Shown: in pieces, positions 49,681-63,439 of the stretch
Numbering within the stretch: position 1 is the stretch's first letter
How the letters are laid out: every line of letters starts with the position of its first letter
Source of the DNA: Centroberyx gerrardi
Lineage: Eukaryota > Chordata > Actinopteri > Beryciformes > Berycidae
Reading direction: 5' to 3'
Assembly: GCF_048128805.1 (NCBI RefSeq)
Contig: NC_136004.1
Coordinates: 18,908,185 to 18,972,184 of the forward strand
Length of the DNA stretch: 64,000 bases
The notes under the pieces: generated by a model
What the model was told of the DNA's origin: nothing
The model's database searches: none
The model's input: only the letters and a program-made list of their open reading frames with translations
Program-made: the position numbers and the translations under genes

Positions 49681-51270
49681 AAAAAAAATCACTTGAAGTT
49701 TTTTTTTTAATTATTTGACATATCAAATTGAGAGAACAAGTAGGACTAAAAAAATGAATGGCTTAGAGAAGGCTCATCAGATGAATATGAAGCTGTTCCA
49801 GTCTGTTTGGGATTCAAGGTTTCTGTACTGATGCTCTTGCAGTTTGTTGCTGCTTCAGCCCTCTGCTGGGCAAACACACCGCTGCATGGCTGAACTGTAG
49901 GAAAACTTACTGTTTGGAAAAATGTTGTGTGGCGCTGATGTATTCTGCTTGTCTCTGCTCATACTTTTCTTGCTGCCAAATCAAATCAAATATATTCCAA
50001 ATGCATTTCACACAGAAATGTCACAATACTGTAGAGAAATATAAAGAAAACACATCATGGAGAAAATATGAAAACTTACATATTTCTGCACAATGGGCAT
50101 AATAAAACACTGATCAAAGCACTAAATACATGAAAAAAGAAGTAGACAAACAAGCAGAAGACAGCTGAAAAATGGAACTATAATAAATATAAATATGAAC
50201 AATAATAGCTGGGATTGAGAGATTATTTTACAAGTCACTTGAGTCAGTGGGGACCTGTGCTAAATTATTAATTTAGTCTGGGTGACAGGAGTGTGTAAAA
50301 TAATAAACAATAAGGAAATAGGAAAAAGTGGTTCGGTTTTTTACACGTAGGAATGCACTGTCCACATGATTCATTTTTTATGATCCAGCACTGCTAAAGG
50401 ATTGGAGAGCGGGCAGTGAGGTCCATAGAGTCAATGCAGCGAGGAACAAGTCAGTTGTTAAGTCCATAGAGAGAAGCGGGGCCATGGCTGGGTGAAGGGC
50501 AGGGATCAGAGGCTGGCGGCGGACAGGGGCTTCTGGGAAGTGATTTGGAGGACACATAGAGAGGAGGAACAACAGAGGGTTAAGAGGGTAGGTAGGCGAG
50601 GCTGAACACGCTATTTTTAACCCAGATTCGAGAGCGAGTGACAGTCTCTGAATCTCAAACATGTGCCGCCAAGGTGTTCTGGTAGAAATAGTAGCTTTTG
50701 CAAGAGAAAGCCCTGCTGCCGGCGAAGAGTTTCCTGATTCTGGGACTGGGACAAGTAAGTTTGCATCCTGAGATCTCAGTGTGCGGGTCGGCCGCTGTGG
50801 CATGTCACTCGTGTATGAAGGTGCAAGGCCATGCTGTGATTTATTAGTTATAGACTGATATTTTGAGGTCAGCGCAGTGCGTAACAGAGACTTAGTGAAG
50901 TCATGAGAGGATAGGAGGGATGAGGAATTAGCTGTGGTTTCATAATGCCACAGCCTGACGACCTAGATATCTCCTTTTAATTTGATCCATAAAAATGTGA
51001 ATTATGTTGATATCCATGCGTGCGGTTGATGCCTGTTACATGCCATGGATGCATTTTTAATCCACACATTTGATACAGTGTCTTGTGGCGAGTCTTTCTC
51101 CATTAGTTTACTCTGCTCTGACTTGTGTGTCTCTCTGCTCTCCTCTCCCTGTAGCCTCCATCGGTCACGCTGTCCAAACAGATCAAAGGTCACACGATAA
51201 GGAGAGGGCGAACACAGGGGCCCATTCAGCCGCCCAGACCAATAGTGTATAACACGTGGGCACAGGGGGG

Positions 51271-51403
<133 letters not shown>

Positions 51404-51664
51404 TATCTAGTGTGAGTGTGTGAGTGTTTTGGCTATAATGTGTGTCCTGACAAGCCCTCACAGAGTGCAGGGAAAGTCTTTTCTTTAGAGTGGCCATAGA
51501 GGAGCTTTATAAAACACAGATTTGTTGCACTAATAAAGCATATTGTCTTGAATACAGCGAAGTCTATCTTGTGGTCCTGTCATTCTCTCATAACTAACCC
51601 ACACTACCATTATAACGGATGTAGTTTTAACATTTGTGTACGTGTACTTTGTGCATGTACTCTG

Positions 51665-51864
51665 NNNNNNNNNNNNNNNNNNNNNNNNNNNNNNNNNNNN
51701 NNNNNNNNNNNNNNNNNNNNNNNNNNNNNNNNNNNNNNNNNNNNNNNNNNNNNNNNNNNNNNNNNNNNNNNNNNNNNNNNNNNNNNNNNNNNNNNNNNNN
51801 NNNNNNNNNNNNNNNNNNNNNNNNNNNNNNNNNNNNNNNNNNNNNNNNNNNNNNNNNNNNNNNN
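51665..51864. other. Assembly gap of exactly 200 N
   Basis: A run of 200 undetermined bases. The round size suggests a nominal gap length rather than a measured one. Open frames that cross it have no meaning. Confidence 0.98.
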
Positions 51865-52123
51865 CTGATTAGCTCCAGCATCTCATCAATAGGCCCTGAC
51901 TGTCTGCACTGGCCTTTGGACAAATGGCCCTTTCTGCTCAGCTTCACTCCTTACAGCTTTAATGGCTGGAACGGCTTGGAGAAGAGTTAATTATTGCATA
52001 GCACATGGCTGGCATACAGGGCCACGGCTGCACCAGTTCAGGGAGCATGAATGTGTCACAAGACGCCCCTTCACTTCAACACATGTGATGAGCAAAGATA
52101 CATAGAGATATATATAGAGATAC

Positions 52124-52132
52124 AGAGAGAGA

Positions 52133-52205
<73 letters not shown>

Positions 52206-52210
52206 AGAGA

Positions 52211-52268
<58 letters not shown>
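52124..52268. repeat. (GA)n array, 145 bp, interrupted
   Basis: Two long GA tracts separated by GGAGAGAGAAGAGAGATG near 52,196-52,214. Confidence 0.96.
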
Positions 52269-52270
<2 letters not shown>

Positions 52271-54880
52271 TTCCACTTAATAGATTAGGTGGGTTTACCC
52301 AATTATACCACTCATGCATGAGCAAATACAAACACAAACATCTCAGTACACACATGGTGGATAATTACTCACTTATGCTGACATAGCAATAATAGCTTAT
52401 TTTCTCATGTACCGGTCTGAGTTTGAGAGTATCCACATGTGAGCACTTGAACCCGTCAAGGCAATCAGAATCATTGTCTCATGGTTTAATCATGATACAC
52501 TGTTAAAGGTGATAAACTGATAGTGGATAGTGGCTTCAAGCAAAGTCCACACATTGTAACTTTGCAATATTTATCAACATATAGTTCATATCTGGGTATA
52601 TAAGGGTGGGTAAACGTGTACAATCTGCCCTTCTCTCTTTGAAGATACACTCTCTCCTCCACACACACCCTATTCTTACTTTCCCTATGCTGCCATCATC
52701 ATTATCCGCAATGGGGCAATTTAGCTCCAAAAGGATTTGTTTAATTGGTAACAGAATATGAGGGACACATGCCATTTCCAATGTCATGTGGTGAAATAAC
52801 ATTTTTTTGTGAGATATTTCATGAAACAGGTACCTCACCCTGAGAATACTACACAAGAACTAGATGATACCACAGTTTGAGACAGACACCTACAGCCACG
52901 GATCGTGTACCGACCTAAACGCTTTGAAGTTACATTTGCCACCACATGGCCAAAACACAACAGGCCTCATTCAGTCCTAGGTGCAGATTTCCAGCCTGTA
53001 TACCGTACATCTTGAATTTGAAGCTCTAGACGAAACAACAGGGATTAGATCAGTAGACCTTGAGGACCATGGGGAGTAGCCATGACAGACTTCGCTGGTG
53101 AGTGATCTGAACTCATCAAAAATACATCAAGGTGTGTCCCCTCTGGACATCTGTACGTAATGAAATATTAACCAAATGTAGTACCTCGAATCCACCCACA
53201 AACAACCACCAGCTGTATTTTCTTAAATGACATGGGTATTAATCAGAGCCACTGGGATATCAGCTATAAGAGCAGCCCTATGTACTGTCATGGGATCTCT
53301 ATCTTTCTCACTATCTCTCACTCTTTCTCTCTCTTAGTCATTGTTTGAGTCACAGGAGCACAGCCTCCAGCATGTTGACTTGAGCTGTCCTGGCTCTTTC
53401 CTCGGGGCTATCACTCTCATGTGCTGACACACCCAACAGCCCAGCGCTCAACCCCCACCCCACCCCACCCCACCCTACCCTCGCCCTCACCTAATTTTAC
53501 ATGGATGCTGCACTGAAGTTGCTCATTCTGAAGATGAATGAATAATTCATCCATGATGGTCAGAAAGCAGAGCGAGCGAGCCGAGTCAGCCACTGCTGCA
53601 TTTTCCTCTTTCCAAATGGAGGGATTTAGCGTTTTCCAACTTTCCCTTTAGAAGCACTCAGCAATTATTGAGATGTTCTTGAGCTATGGATTTACTGCTG
53701 TATTGCCATGCCAACTGTTTTCCCAGAATTCCCTGATCAGTGTGCCTCTCTTAGGATTGTTAGTTTCAGTTTTCTCACATATCACTGTAGGTCTCGGTGC
53801 AGAATGTAGCACACCACTCCCAGTCACTGCCATACACCACAGTCTAACACCCTTAGGAGACTGAGCAGAGACTCGCCCACTGGAATGCCACCTAACTTAA
53901 AGTGTAACACTTTTGAGTTTGGCAGTTTTATTCCCATTTTCAGTTCATGTGTGTGACGTAACCTGTTTGACAAGATTGTACGAGGTATTTCAACCACGGA
54001 GCAGCGTTTCAAGCCTGTGTTTCAAGCCAGCAGAAACAGGCAAGCACATGTTGGTCAAAGTAATGCTGCTCTCGTTGGAAGACGAGACATTTCTTCTTCA
54101 AAAGCAGAGAGGGCCATCGCATCTGTCTGGATCCTTGGTTTGACAGGTGCAAATGCTTTAGGGCTTTACTTTCCTTTGAGCAAAACAGGCCAAATGCATG
54201 ACACCATTAAAACAAATACTGCCTCAGTTCTGTTTCAGAAATATTTTCTTGTTTTCTAGTCTTTCTAGTCTTCTCTACATGTGAGATGTCCTGAATTCAC
54301 GATGAAGGATATTGTGGCAGCCTATTTGTTTTTCTAAATAATTAGGAATATCTTGTGTGTATAAATCAGAACTGAGGATGTACTTCTGCCTGGCACCCAA
54401 GAGAAAGATGGAAAGACATTTGTCATTGTGTGCTGCCCCCTGGTGGAGGTAAATAGTACAGAGTGTAGATACAAAAGGCAAGAGAAATATGTAGGTAGGT
54501 ATGTAGGTCTAAAATTACTAATATAAAGTGAACAGCCTGCTGAGTGTTGGACCACAGTACCAAGACAGGCATTAAGGCAGCGCTGCAGGACTTCAAGTTG
54601 TTGCCCTGCATTTGTTTGCATTTCCCAGTTTCTAACATCCCCTAACTGCCATAACTTTTACCTACTCTCTATGGCATTTACCCTGCTTTGTTTTCCCTCA
54701 CATACACAGTCAGTTTGACGCACAGTGTTTTCTCTCCTAACAGGTAAATAATTGATTTCTGTGTGCTTTCTCTCAATTGCTGCTGCAGGGCATTTCAACA
54801 CTTGCTTATACCGCCAAGTGTAACTGTACTTATGTGACAGAACAAGGTTTTATACTCAATGAAACACTGTCAGCAAGGAT
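52269..54880. other. Intergenic stretch, no gene recognised
   Basis: No supported exon. A (CCCCA)n tract lies at 53,452-53,480. The block at 53,510-53,680 is low in simple repeats and has homeodomain-like words (AATAATTCAT, CAATTATTG). It is a candidate conserved element by appearance only. Confidence 0.45.
53452..53480. repeat. (CCCCA)n array
   Basis: About six CCCCA-like units. The complementary strand is a G4-type sequence. Confidence 0.9.
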
Positions 54881-54895
54881 TAAACTTAATAGATC

Positions 54896-54901
54896 TTTAT
54901 T
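54896..54901 (-). terminator. Candidate poly(A) signal for pi4ka
   Basis: TTTATT on the + strand is AATAAA on the pi4ka strand. It is the nearest canonical signal I found downstream of the pi4ka stop codon, which would give a 3' UTR of about 1.1 kb. A variant AGTAAA (near 55,659-55,664) could give a shorter form. Confidence 0.35.
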
Positions 54902-55733
54902 TGATTTCATATATTCTAGGCATTCTCATTCAAAAGGCATGAAGATAGAAAAGGAGACAGAAAATGGGTCATGGATATAAATATACAAAGAGAGGCAGAA
55001 TCTTTACAATCAGTAACATTACATAAAGGCTTAAACTAACCGTATGGACATGGGGCACTGCGTTTTGGATTACTAAAGCAACTTTCACCAAAAGCCACAC
55101 TGGACACAGGTTATGTGGTAGTTAACACCTAACTTTATGTCCCTGTCCAACCCTCAAGCTGTGCCTTACCTTTAACCACAGACAATAAAAAAGTTTGATT
55201 TATGTGCATTATCCCCCCCTTTGGCAATGCTAAACATAGAAAACTCAGCCCCAGTGCATCCCAGAATTTGTGTGCATCATTTCTCCTTTGGTAACTCCAA
55301 ATATGGAAATCCGCAAAACCAAAACGGACAGTGTAACCCATGTCTATACAGCCAGTCCTCACTGTTAAATACAAGCAGTTGACGAGTACCATGCCACGGA
55401 TCAAAGAACTCTGATTGGTCCATTAAAAAGAGAAGCACAGTAGTACAGTCAAGTACAAGATCACAGAATAGGCCACATTGGTCAGAACTGAAACCAGTCT
55501 ACATCAGCTACTTCAAGTATCCAATTAAATCTCAAAACATACAATACATACAATACATATTGTCAACCCCATCTAAAATCAATAGCTTTTAGAATCCACA
55601 TTCTACGAACATTACAAATCATTTTAAAATTGGCACAAACTCTGTTAAAGTATATATTTACTAAACGTGCAGATTATCAAGAGTTGTTTTTTTCCTCCAA
55701 GTGCACAGAAGTCAAGATGCCAGTGCAATAATA

Positions 55734-55761
55734 TTAATAATAATAATAATAATAATAATAT
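55734..55761. repeat. (TAA)n array
   Basis: A 28-base TAA trinucleotide tract. Confidence 0.93.
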
Positions 55762-55918
55762 TGATTTCAACATAACATAATAAATATAGGATTAGACAAG
55801 TAATACCAAAACAAAATATGATTTGAGGGGAAACAAGAAGCTAAAGCAAACAATGGACAACATCCAGCAATCCGCAATAACAAAGAGCCACACACAATCT
55901 TCAGTGCTGAACATTAAC

Positions 55919-55972
55919 AAACACGCACACACACATACACACATGCACACACACATACACACACACACACCA
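55919..55972. repeat. (CA)n microsatellite, imperfect
   Basis: A CA tract with TA, TG and CG interruptions. It reads as (UG)n in the probable pi4ka 3' UTR. Confidence 0.9.
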
Positions 55973-56011
55973 TCTACCAGCCAATATATGCACATACTTA
56001 GGCACAGAAGT

Positions 56012-56063
56012 TTAGTATGGGATCTGGTTTTGGTAGTACTGGATCATGTCATAGGTTTTACTC
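56012..56063 (-). CDS. pi4ka: pi4ka terminal coding exon, with stop codon
   Basis: Encodes SKTYDMIQYYQNQIPY then TAA. The first base completes an Arg codon split by the intron. It is the conserved extreme C-terminus that packs against the kinase domain in this family. Confidence 0.95.
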
Positions 56064-56185
56064 CTGTAAAAGAAGAATGAGCAATCAGACAAATATAAAC
56101 AACGCTTTTGGAAGAAGAAGAATAAGAAGAATAATTATGTAAACTGGCAGCTGAATAAAGTCGTCAAGGTGTGTGTTGCACTGAC

Positions 56186-56269
56186 CTGTTGCTGAGGAAG
56201 CAGTTCTGGATGACTTTAATGATGAAGGCAGCTGCCTCCTTCTCACTCACACTTGGGTTGAATCGCTGC
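56186..56269 (-). CDS. pi4ka: pi4ka coding exon (17th of 18 in the window)
   Basis: Encodes [13 protein letters not shown]…[13 protein letters not shown] plus split codons at both ends. It is part of the C-terminal lobe of the kinase. Acceptor CCAG, donor GTCAGT. Confidence 0.94.
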
Positions 56270-56792
56270 CTGGAGGTGAGGGAACGAGACCATGAGCGAC
56301 AACAGTGGATTACATTTTCACATTCACATGTCTATATTGAATTTCAATTTAATATAGAGGAGTCACAGTTTGGACAAAATTTTCACATTTAGCAGATTCA
56401 TCTCCCTCCTTAAATGTATTTAAAAGAAAAATAAAAGAGGCTTTGATTTCAGACGGCTGCTAATTCTCTCAGTTACACATTTGATCGCTTACCTTAATAT
56501 CCTGGAGATTTATATGATTTATTAACATTTGTTGTACCAGTTTACTCATCACTATTATGTAACTACATTTCAGTAATTGTATTTTCATTATTGTAACTAC
56601 TTAAAATGAACTTTCAATGTTTGTAATTTACTTAGTAAGGTTTTGAAATAAGCTCATCTTGGGCTTTTTATCTCACCTGCACATGTATATTTCTTTCCCT
56701 TTCTCTCTATGCTAATTCTCTTAATGTATTTTTTGTTTGTGTGTTAAACTAAACTAAACTCACACACAGACAAATCCATGAGTTCGGACTCA

Positions 56793-56918
<126 letters not shown>

Positions 56919-56970
56919 TTAGCCAGCTTAACTGTGTGGCGAATACTTGCTGCACACTGCCACATACTCA

Positions 56971-57282
<312 letters not shown>

Positions 57283-57342
57283 TCAAAGTGTGAAGATGAA
57301 CAAATTCTAGCGTAGTTAATAGAAATACAGTCATTCAAATCA

Positions 57343-57480
<138 letters not shown>

Positions 57481-57635
57481 CTAGATGGAGAGAAGAAGAG
57501 AGATTGAACCGCATGCCAGGGTAAGCACTGAGAAATATGGTCTCATCTTACAGCTGTGGTGTAATGCATTGGTGTGGATGACTGATTGATGACTGAGTAA
57601 GCACGCAGAAGGTTGTGAGATATTATGTCGTTTAC

Positions 57636-57761
57636 CTTCTGGAACGCCAGTGTGGACTCGTCTCCATATTGGTTCCTGAAATAGTCGTACATGCCAAAGT
57701 CTGTCTGCCGCCCCAGCTGGTCACGAGACTTGCAGTCCGGGATGCACTCAATCACTCCACA
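57636..57761 (-). CDS. pi4ka: pi4ka coding exon (13th in the window)
   Basis: Encodes [18 protein letters not shown]…FGMYDYF…[11 protein letters not shown] in phase 0. It spans the end of the N-lobe and the linker to the C-lobe. Confidence 0.95.
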
Positions 57762-57841
57762 CTGTGGCCCAAGATCATTACATAACAGAAGAGCGAGAGG
57801 GGGTTTGATTACAGAGGGAAATTATACCTGCAGTTGTATCA

Positions 57842-58093
<252 letters not shown>

Positions 58094-58199
58094 CTAGAGG
58101 AAGATCTGTTGATGTTTTTGGCCAGATGGACGGGAGAAGACAAGGCTAGGTGAACACGAGGGCTACGTGAAAGGTGAGGAGTGAGAGACTAAGTGAGAC

Positions 58200-58306
58200 C
58201 TGTCTGCAGTCGTCTCCCACTTTAAAGATGGCCGCCTGCCAGCAGATTCTCTTGGCCTCCTCTTCACTCTTCGCCTCGTCCAGAGAATCCGAGCGACACT
58301 GCAGAC
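58200..58306 (-). CDS. pi4ka: pi4ka coding exon (11th in the window), ATP-binding lysine
   Basis: Encodes [20 protein letters not shown] then [15 protein letters not shown]. The Lys of FKVGDD is the family's ATP-binding lysine. The acidic segment before it is the variable loop between strands. Confidence 0.94.
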
Positions 58307-58395
58307 CTGAGAGGAAGACATCGCGACACATTGACTGGCTGCAGAGAATTGATTTGAGAAGTACAACATTTATGTGCCTTCGACACTGACAGTAC

Positions 58396-58466
58396 CTTCT
58401 TTTTCCAGCTCACTGACTCCACACCTCCTGACTTTGAATTTGGCCAGGTAGGGAGCTTTAGCGGCG
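58396..58466 (-). CDS. pi4ka: pi4ka coding exon (10th in the window)
   Basis: Encodes [20 protein letters not shown] and EKE with split codons at both ends (Ser from AG|C, Gly from G|GT). Start of the kinase N-lobe. Confidence 0.94.
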
Positions 58467-58576
58467 CTGGATGGAGGCACAAAGCGATACAGTAAGGCTT
58501 GCAGTGCAGTGGGACCATCGGCATTATTTGTGAATCGTGGTAAATGTAAAGAGGGTAAAGAGGTGTTGAGGCCTAC

Positions 58577-58720
58577 CTCTGCATGGGGGTCCCAGACTTG
58601 TAATCTATATCCAGGACTATGGCCTCGGGGTTACTGGGGAGATAACAGCCAGGCTGGACCTTGATCTCTGACATGGCTTTGAGGCAGGCCCTCTTCCTCT
58701 CATCACCCTTAGGAAAAGGT
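58577..58720 (-). CDS. pi4ka: pi4ka coding exon (9th in the window)
   Basis: Encodes [13 protein letters not shown]…[20 protein letters not shown]…SGTPMQ. The acceptor CATCAG|A was chosen over a nearer AG because the longer form keeps the family's P-x-P-K-G-D-E-R-K segment and the frame. Confidence 0.94.
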
Positions 58721-59622
58721 CTGATGATGACAAACAAAAACAACGTGAATACAGAGTTTCCATACCTCCATCTCTACCTCTGATTTCCTGTTTACTGACA
58801 GTGGCATGCATGGGCATCTCACTGAGTGATTTCAGACCACAGGTGACAGTTAGGGCTCTGCTGGGGAGTCACTGGGGTAGAAAGTAATAGAGAGGAGAGG
58901 CGAGAGGACCTGAGACGTGGGGTTTCTTTAAAGATGTTTTTCCCCTGGATAGCTGCAATTAACAACCTAATGAGGTAAGTGGGGAATTTTCTCAACCTCT
59001 AATGGGATGAAAAAATGCTCCCTCTAGGACTCAGCGCTAACGGGCCCTGTCAGAAAACTACGCAGATGCAACACAGCATGCAATGTCTTCCAGACCAATG
59101 GATAATCAGAGAGACATTAGAGCAATCAATGGCCAAATAAATGAACAACAAAGGGATTTAGGGAGTAAATCACTAGGGGAGGAAGGCAGGGAAAGGCAGA
59201 AAATATCTAGACTCATGGGAGATTAGTTATCACCTCATAAACACCTTGAAGGTCACCTAGAGGCCAGTGTTATTCATTAAGTATGATATCCAAAATAAGA
59301 GGAAAGTTCCACTGTAGTGCTACTTTGAGGCCTTTGGCAGAGTTCAGCTTCTCAGCTTCACTCATTCTCTCACTTCTTTCAATCTCTGCCTCAGGTTGTG
59401 ATTGTATTGTATCACGACTTGACAGCACGTTAAGTGAGGAAGATGGGAAAGAGAGAGGAAGAGAGAAAAAAGCAGAGAAAGAAAATGCTAAAGGTGAGGA
59501 AGATGGGAGAGAAAAGCGAGATACAGAGAAAATTAAGAGACAGAAGGAAGAAGAACGAGAGAAAAACAGAGAAAGAGAAGGCTGTTTGCATGTAGAGACG
59601 ACCAAAGACAGTGCGCTCGTAC

Positions 59623-59752
59623 TTGATGAGGGCGGACACATTGGTGATCTTGTTGAAGAAGTCAAATTCTCTCTGGTAGAAGTCCTTGGCCGGGCCAGAC
59701 AGAGAGCCAGTGATCTCCTCCACCATCTGTTCCAACAGCTCGCCTATGTCGG
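59623..59752 (-). CDS. pi4ka: pi4ka coding exon (8th in the window)
   Basis: Encodes [20 protein letters not shown], then [20 protein letters not shown] and I, with split codons at both ends. The donor AA|GTACGA lies inside a longer open frame; the frame beyond it no longer matches the family. Confidence 0.94.
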
Positions 59753-59800
59753 CTGTAGAGGGAGAGAAGATCATAGTTTTGTGTATTTGTATGTGTGTGT

Positions 59801-59877
59801 GAGAGAGAGTGAGTGAGTGAGTGAAAGAGAGAGAGAGAGAGAGAGAGATAGAGAGAGAGATACAGAGAGAGAGAGAT
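59801..59877. repeat. (GA)n/(GAGT)n tract in a pi4ka intron
   Basis: GA and GAGT units within the 132-nt intron between exons 7 and 8. They read as pyrimidine-rich (CT)n on the transcript. Confidence 0.9.
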
Positions 59878-59884
59878 ATCTCAC

Positions 59885-60005
59885 GGTCTTTCTGGTGTCC
59901 CTCCTCATCCAGGTAGATGTTGGTCTTCATGTTCCAGATGAACTGGTGGGCCAGCAGCTGAGACTTCTGAGCGGCCCACAGGATGTACTCTCTCACATAA
60001 CCCAT
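59885..60005 (-). CDS. pi4ka: pi4ka coding exon (7th in the window)
   Basis: Encodes [20 protein letters not shown] and [20 protein letters not shown], ending in the first base of a Pro codon. Part of the helical domain. Acceptor TGTAG, donor GTGAGA. Confidence 0.95.
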
Positions 60006-60136
60006 CTACACATCCAGGTCATAACGGGAGAGAGAGAGAGAGAGAGAGGAAGAGAGGAAAAAGAGTTACAATAAATTACTAATCTGGAGATATCTGCGCT
60101 CTCAACGCAGTATACTGAATCAGTAACCAACTGTAC

Positions 60137-60190
60137 CTTGTCATAACGGAGCGCTTGGACGATTTGAGGAATGTAAAACAAAATGGCATC
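60137..60190 (-). CDS. pi4ka: pi4ka coding exon (6th in the window), 18 codons
   Basis: Encodes DAILFYIPQIVQALRYDK in phase 0. A short, in-frame helical-domain exon (54 nt), so skipping it would not shift the frame. Confidence 0.95.
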
Positions 60191-60339
60191 CTGGAAACAG
60201 AGGAAGAAAATTAGTTACTGGGGAGAAGGTAGAAAATAAATTGCAATCTCGAATAGTCAAATGTTTCACACAAGCGTATGTCATAACTGTATCATAAACA
60301 AGTGAAACATCGTCCCCCACAAATGATGCAGGCACCCTT

Positions 60340-60926
<587 letters not shown>

Positions 60927-61432
60927 TTAATCAACTTCAGCCAACATTTTGAATCGCTGCTTGGCTGGGATCTATGTCGATTGCAGCGCGCATCACAGAT
61001 CCATATTTCCATATCAAATATGACAGCAACCTGACTTGAGGTCGTGACCCCGAGCCTGGCTTTGCACTAACTAGCCCCTGGAGGAAGCCGTGTTCGTTAG
61101 TTACCAAAGTGACTGGAATAAACAACTATGAGATGTCAAGGAGGATCATCATGTAAATCACAGTGGCCTCCTGGGAAGCCTGTACGCTGCCTCCCCCGCT
61201 CCTTCCATCCCTCTGAAAGGTAGACAGACATGAGGCTCATTAAGAGTCCAGCCAGGTAGAACTAAACCAACGGGACGAGAGGAAGCTAGAGGGAGAGAGA
61301 GCGATTTCTTCAATAACACCACCACCATTTCTCAAGTGACAGAGATAATACAGCCACTTAAAACTTTACATTACGTGACAAAGACTTTTTTCCTTCTCTA
61401 TAACTTTTGTTACAATTAAAATATTAATACTG

Positions 61433-61483
61433 AGACGGATTCAGGGCCACAGACGGATTCAGGGCCACAGACGGATTCAGGGA
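61433..61483. repeat. 18-bp minisatellite, about 2.8 copies
   Basis: Tandem copies of AGACGGATTCAGGGCCAC in the pi4ka intron between exons 4 and 5. Confidence 0.92.
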
Positions 61484-62095
61484 ACAGCTATACTAAATGT
61501 ATTAGAGAGGAATGAGACCAGGGTGTGCAGACAGCCATATCTCATAGAGACAGAAGTCTAAGAGCATGGCAGGCGAGTGTATACTAAGGAGGGAGGACCG
61601 GTAGGCATTATAAAAACTGTGGGAAGTGGGAAGCCAGGGATTGGCAACTTGTCTAGGTATCGTGTGATATCAATCAAATCTCACACTATTTATGTGTATT
61701 TATGGTTTAAGATTCAGGTTGAAAGTTGTGTTGTCAAATTTGATGGAATTCCACACAGCCTGTCACAAGTACTTGGTTGTACTGTACCAGATATGGGCTC
61801 TTTGGCAAAGTTCCCTTTTTTCCCCAATCGTGTCAAACTGATTAAACCCCCCACTCAAAACTCATTAGCAATTGCCGTCTTTGCTTCACTTGTTTCCGGG
61901 GAACCATGCCCACAAACCCGCTTAGCTTTAATGTGTACCTATTTTCTACCCCTAATAAAATCAGGCTAAAACAAGTCCAGTATGAATCAATCCAATTGGT
62001 CCAGTTCCAGGTCTTTCACACTAGTATTGAAATGTTGTCCCTTGACAGGACGGCAGAGACAACCAAGAGCACACGTAGCAGGCAGAGGACCTCAC

Positions 62096-62186
62096 CTTGA
62101 CAGCCTCGGGAACATCACACACAGCAGCTGGATCCATACGCACCAGGCGGGTCACCTCTAACACAATGGCCTCTGTGTTTTTAAAT
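62096..62186 (-). CDS. pi4ka: pi4ka coding exon (4th in the window)
   Basis: Encodes [20 protein letters not shown] and [10 protein letters not shown]. The first base completes an Arg codon. Helical domain. Confidence 0.95.
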
Positions 62187-62512
62187 CTGAAAGACAAATG
62201 AGTAAGTGACTGACAGACTGACCAACTGTGAGTAAGCCTATGTGAAGGGCCACAGTACTGGAGTCTGGTCTCCAGACCACTTTTCTGATGTCTTGGATTT
62301 GTCTCATGCCTATTTTGACTCGGACCTGTCTTGGTCTCGGCCACTACTGGATGTTGACTCAACTTTTTCCCGCCTATATAAAAATTTGCAAAGATAAGTT
62401 TTTCTCCACCCGATCAATCTTCATTTGTTTTCTCTCTTGACTCGACTGGATCTGGTCTTGGCATTGACTTGGACTCTGAGGTGGTCTGGACTACAGCTCG
62501 GCCTCTGTGTAC

Positions 62513-62712
62513 CTGGCAGGCAGCTGCAGGGCTAGATAAGGTGCTATGCTCCAGGCCAGGTTGACGTTGTCCTTCCACTGTTTCTCAGTCAGACTGATGT
62601 ATTTGGACCTCCAGTTGGCGATGCTGGTCTCCACTGACTGGTCAGTAGAGATGGCCAGCTCCTGGGTGGACAAGGGGTTGTACCACGTCGTCAGCCGCTC
62701 AATCTCGCTGGC
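62513..62712 (-). CDS. pi4ka: pi4ka coding exon (3rd in the window)
   Basis: Encodes [20 protein letters not shown]…[20 protein letters not shown] and [14 protein letters not shown], ending in a split Arg codon. Start of the helical region. Confidence 0.95.
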
Positions 62713-62969
62713 CTGCAGAGAGACATACAGGTGGTAGTTTTACTAAGAAGCATGCAACTTTCAATATTTTGTTGTAGAGGTGGAGGTACACAAAGTCGTT
62801 TTTTGGTCAATGCAGATGGGCAACACTACTTACAATAAAGTGAGACAAAAGGTAAAAAAATCGAGACAAGAGTCATGATTACAGCAATACAGAGCCATCT
62901 CTTTGGGCGCTGTTGCCCATCATAGTTGCCCAATAAGGCACCCTGCGTATTACTGCCTAAAGGTATCTA

Positions 62970-63203
<234 letters not shown>

Positions 63204-63288
63204 CTAAGTATGGAGCAACGGGGCTTAGTTTCACTGTGACTGTCTGCACAGCACATAGTGTACTCCAGTGTAGCGTAATGTGTTTTAC

Positions 63289-63439
63289 CTGATTTCTTCG
63301 ATATGGTGGACATCCCAGAGGACAGAGGGTAGGTGTTGATCCATCCCTGAGCCACCTGCTGCCTCTGGCCCACCGCCGCGTCAAGACTGCTCCGGCTGTC
63401 TGTCACTGTAACTACAGACAGGCTGTTCACCGACATGTC
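63289..63439 (-). CDS. pi4ka: pi4ka coding exon (most 5' exon in the window)
   Basis: Encodes [20 protein letters not shown]…[19 protein letters not shown] in phase 0, ending in the first base of a Gly codon. This segment is less conserved than the rest. Acceptor CCCAG, donor GTAAAA. Confidence 0.88.

Larger units (their letters stand above)
43700..51270. other. Intergenic stretch, no gene recognised
   Basis: No supported exon. It contains (TG)n and (CA)n tracts near 44.63-44.82 kb, purine-rich DNA at 44.90-45.03 kb, a (CA)n tract at 48.46 kb and a poly-G run at 49,215-49,228. Open frames up to 199 codons (48,985-49,584) are simple-sequence translations. Blocks such as 47,430-47,530 and 47,910-48,020 have the TAATTA/CATTCATCA-type words often seen in conserved non-coding elements; only a comparison could show this. 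Confidence 0.5.
54902..56011 (-). other. pi4ka: Probable 3' UTR of pi4ka
   Basis: This lies directly downstream of the stop codon at 56,012 with no further exon visible. On the transcript it would carry an imperfect (UG)n tract (55,919-55,972) and an (AUU)n tract (55,734-55,761). Confidence 0.4.

Noticed and set aside
50378..50803. 141-codon minus-strand open frame
   Set aside because: Composition is Pro/Leu/Ser-rich without a recognisable domain. The DNA has a repeat-like feel, but I could not name a family.
59430..59622. Extension of pi4ka exon 8 past 59,623 in the same open frame
   Set aside because: The frame stays open (…[12 protein letters not shown]…), but it leaves the family sequence at a GTACGA donor, and exon 9 restores it.
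59283..59816. 177-codon plus-strand open frame
   Set aside because: It is antisense to pi4ka exon 8 and its flanking introns; the Lys/Glu-rich part comes from a purine-rich intron.
61433..61483. CRISPR-like repeat-spacer pattern
   Set aside because: The 18-bp units are directly tandem without spacers, in an intron of a vertebrate gene.
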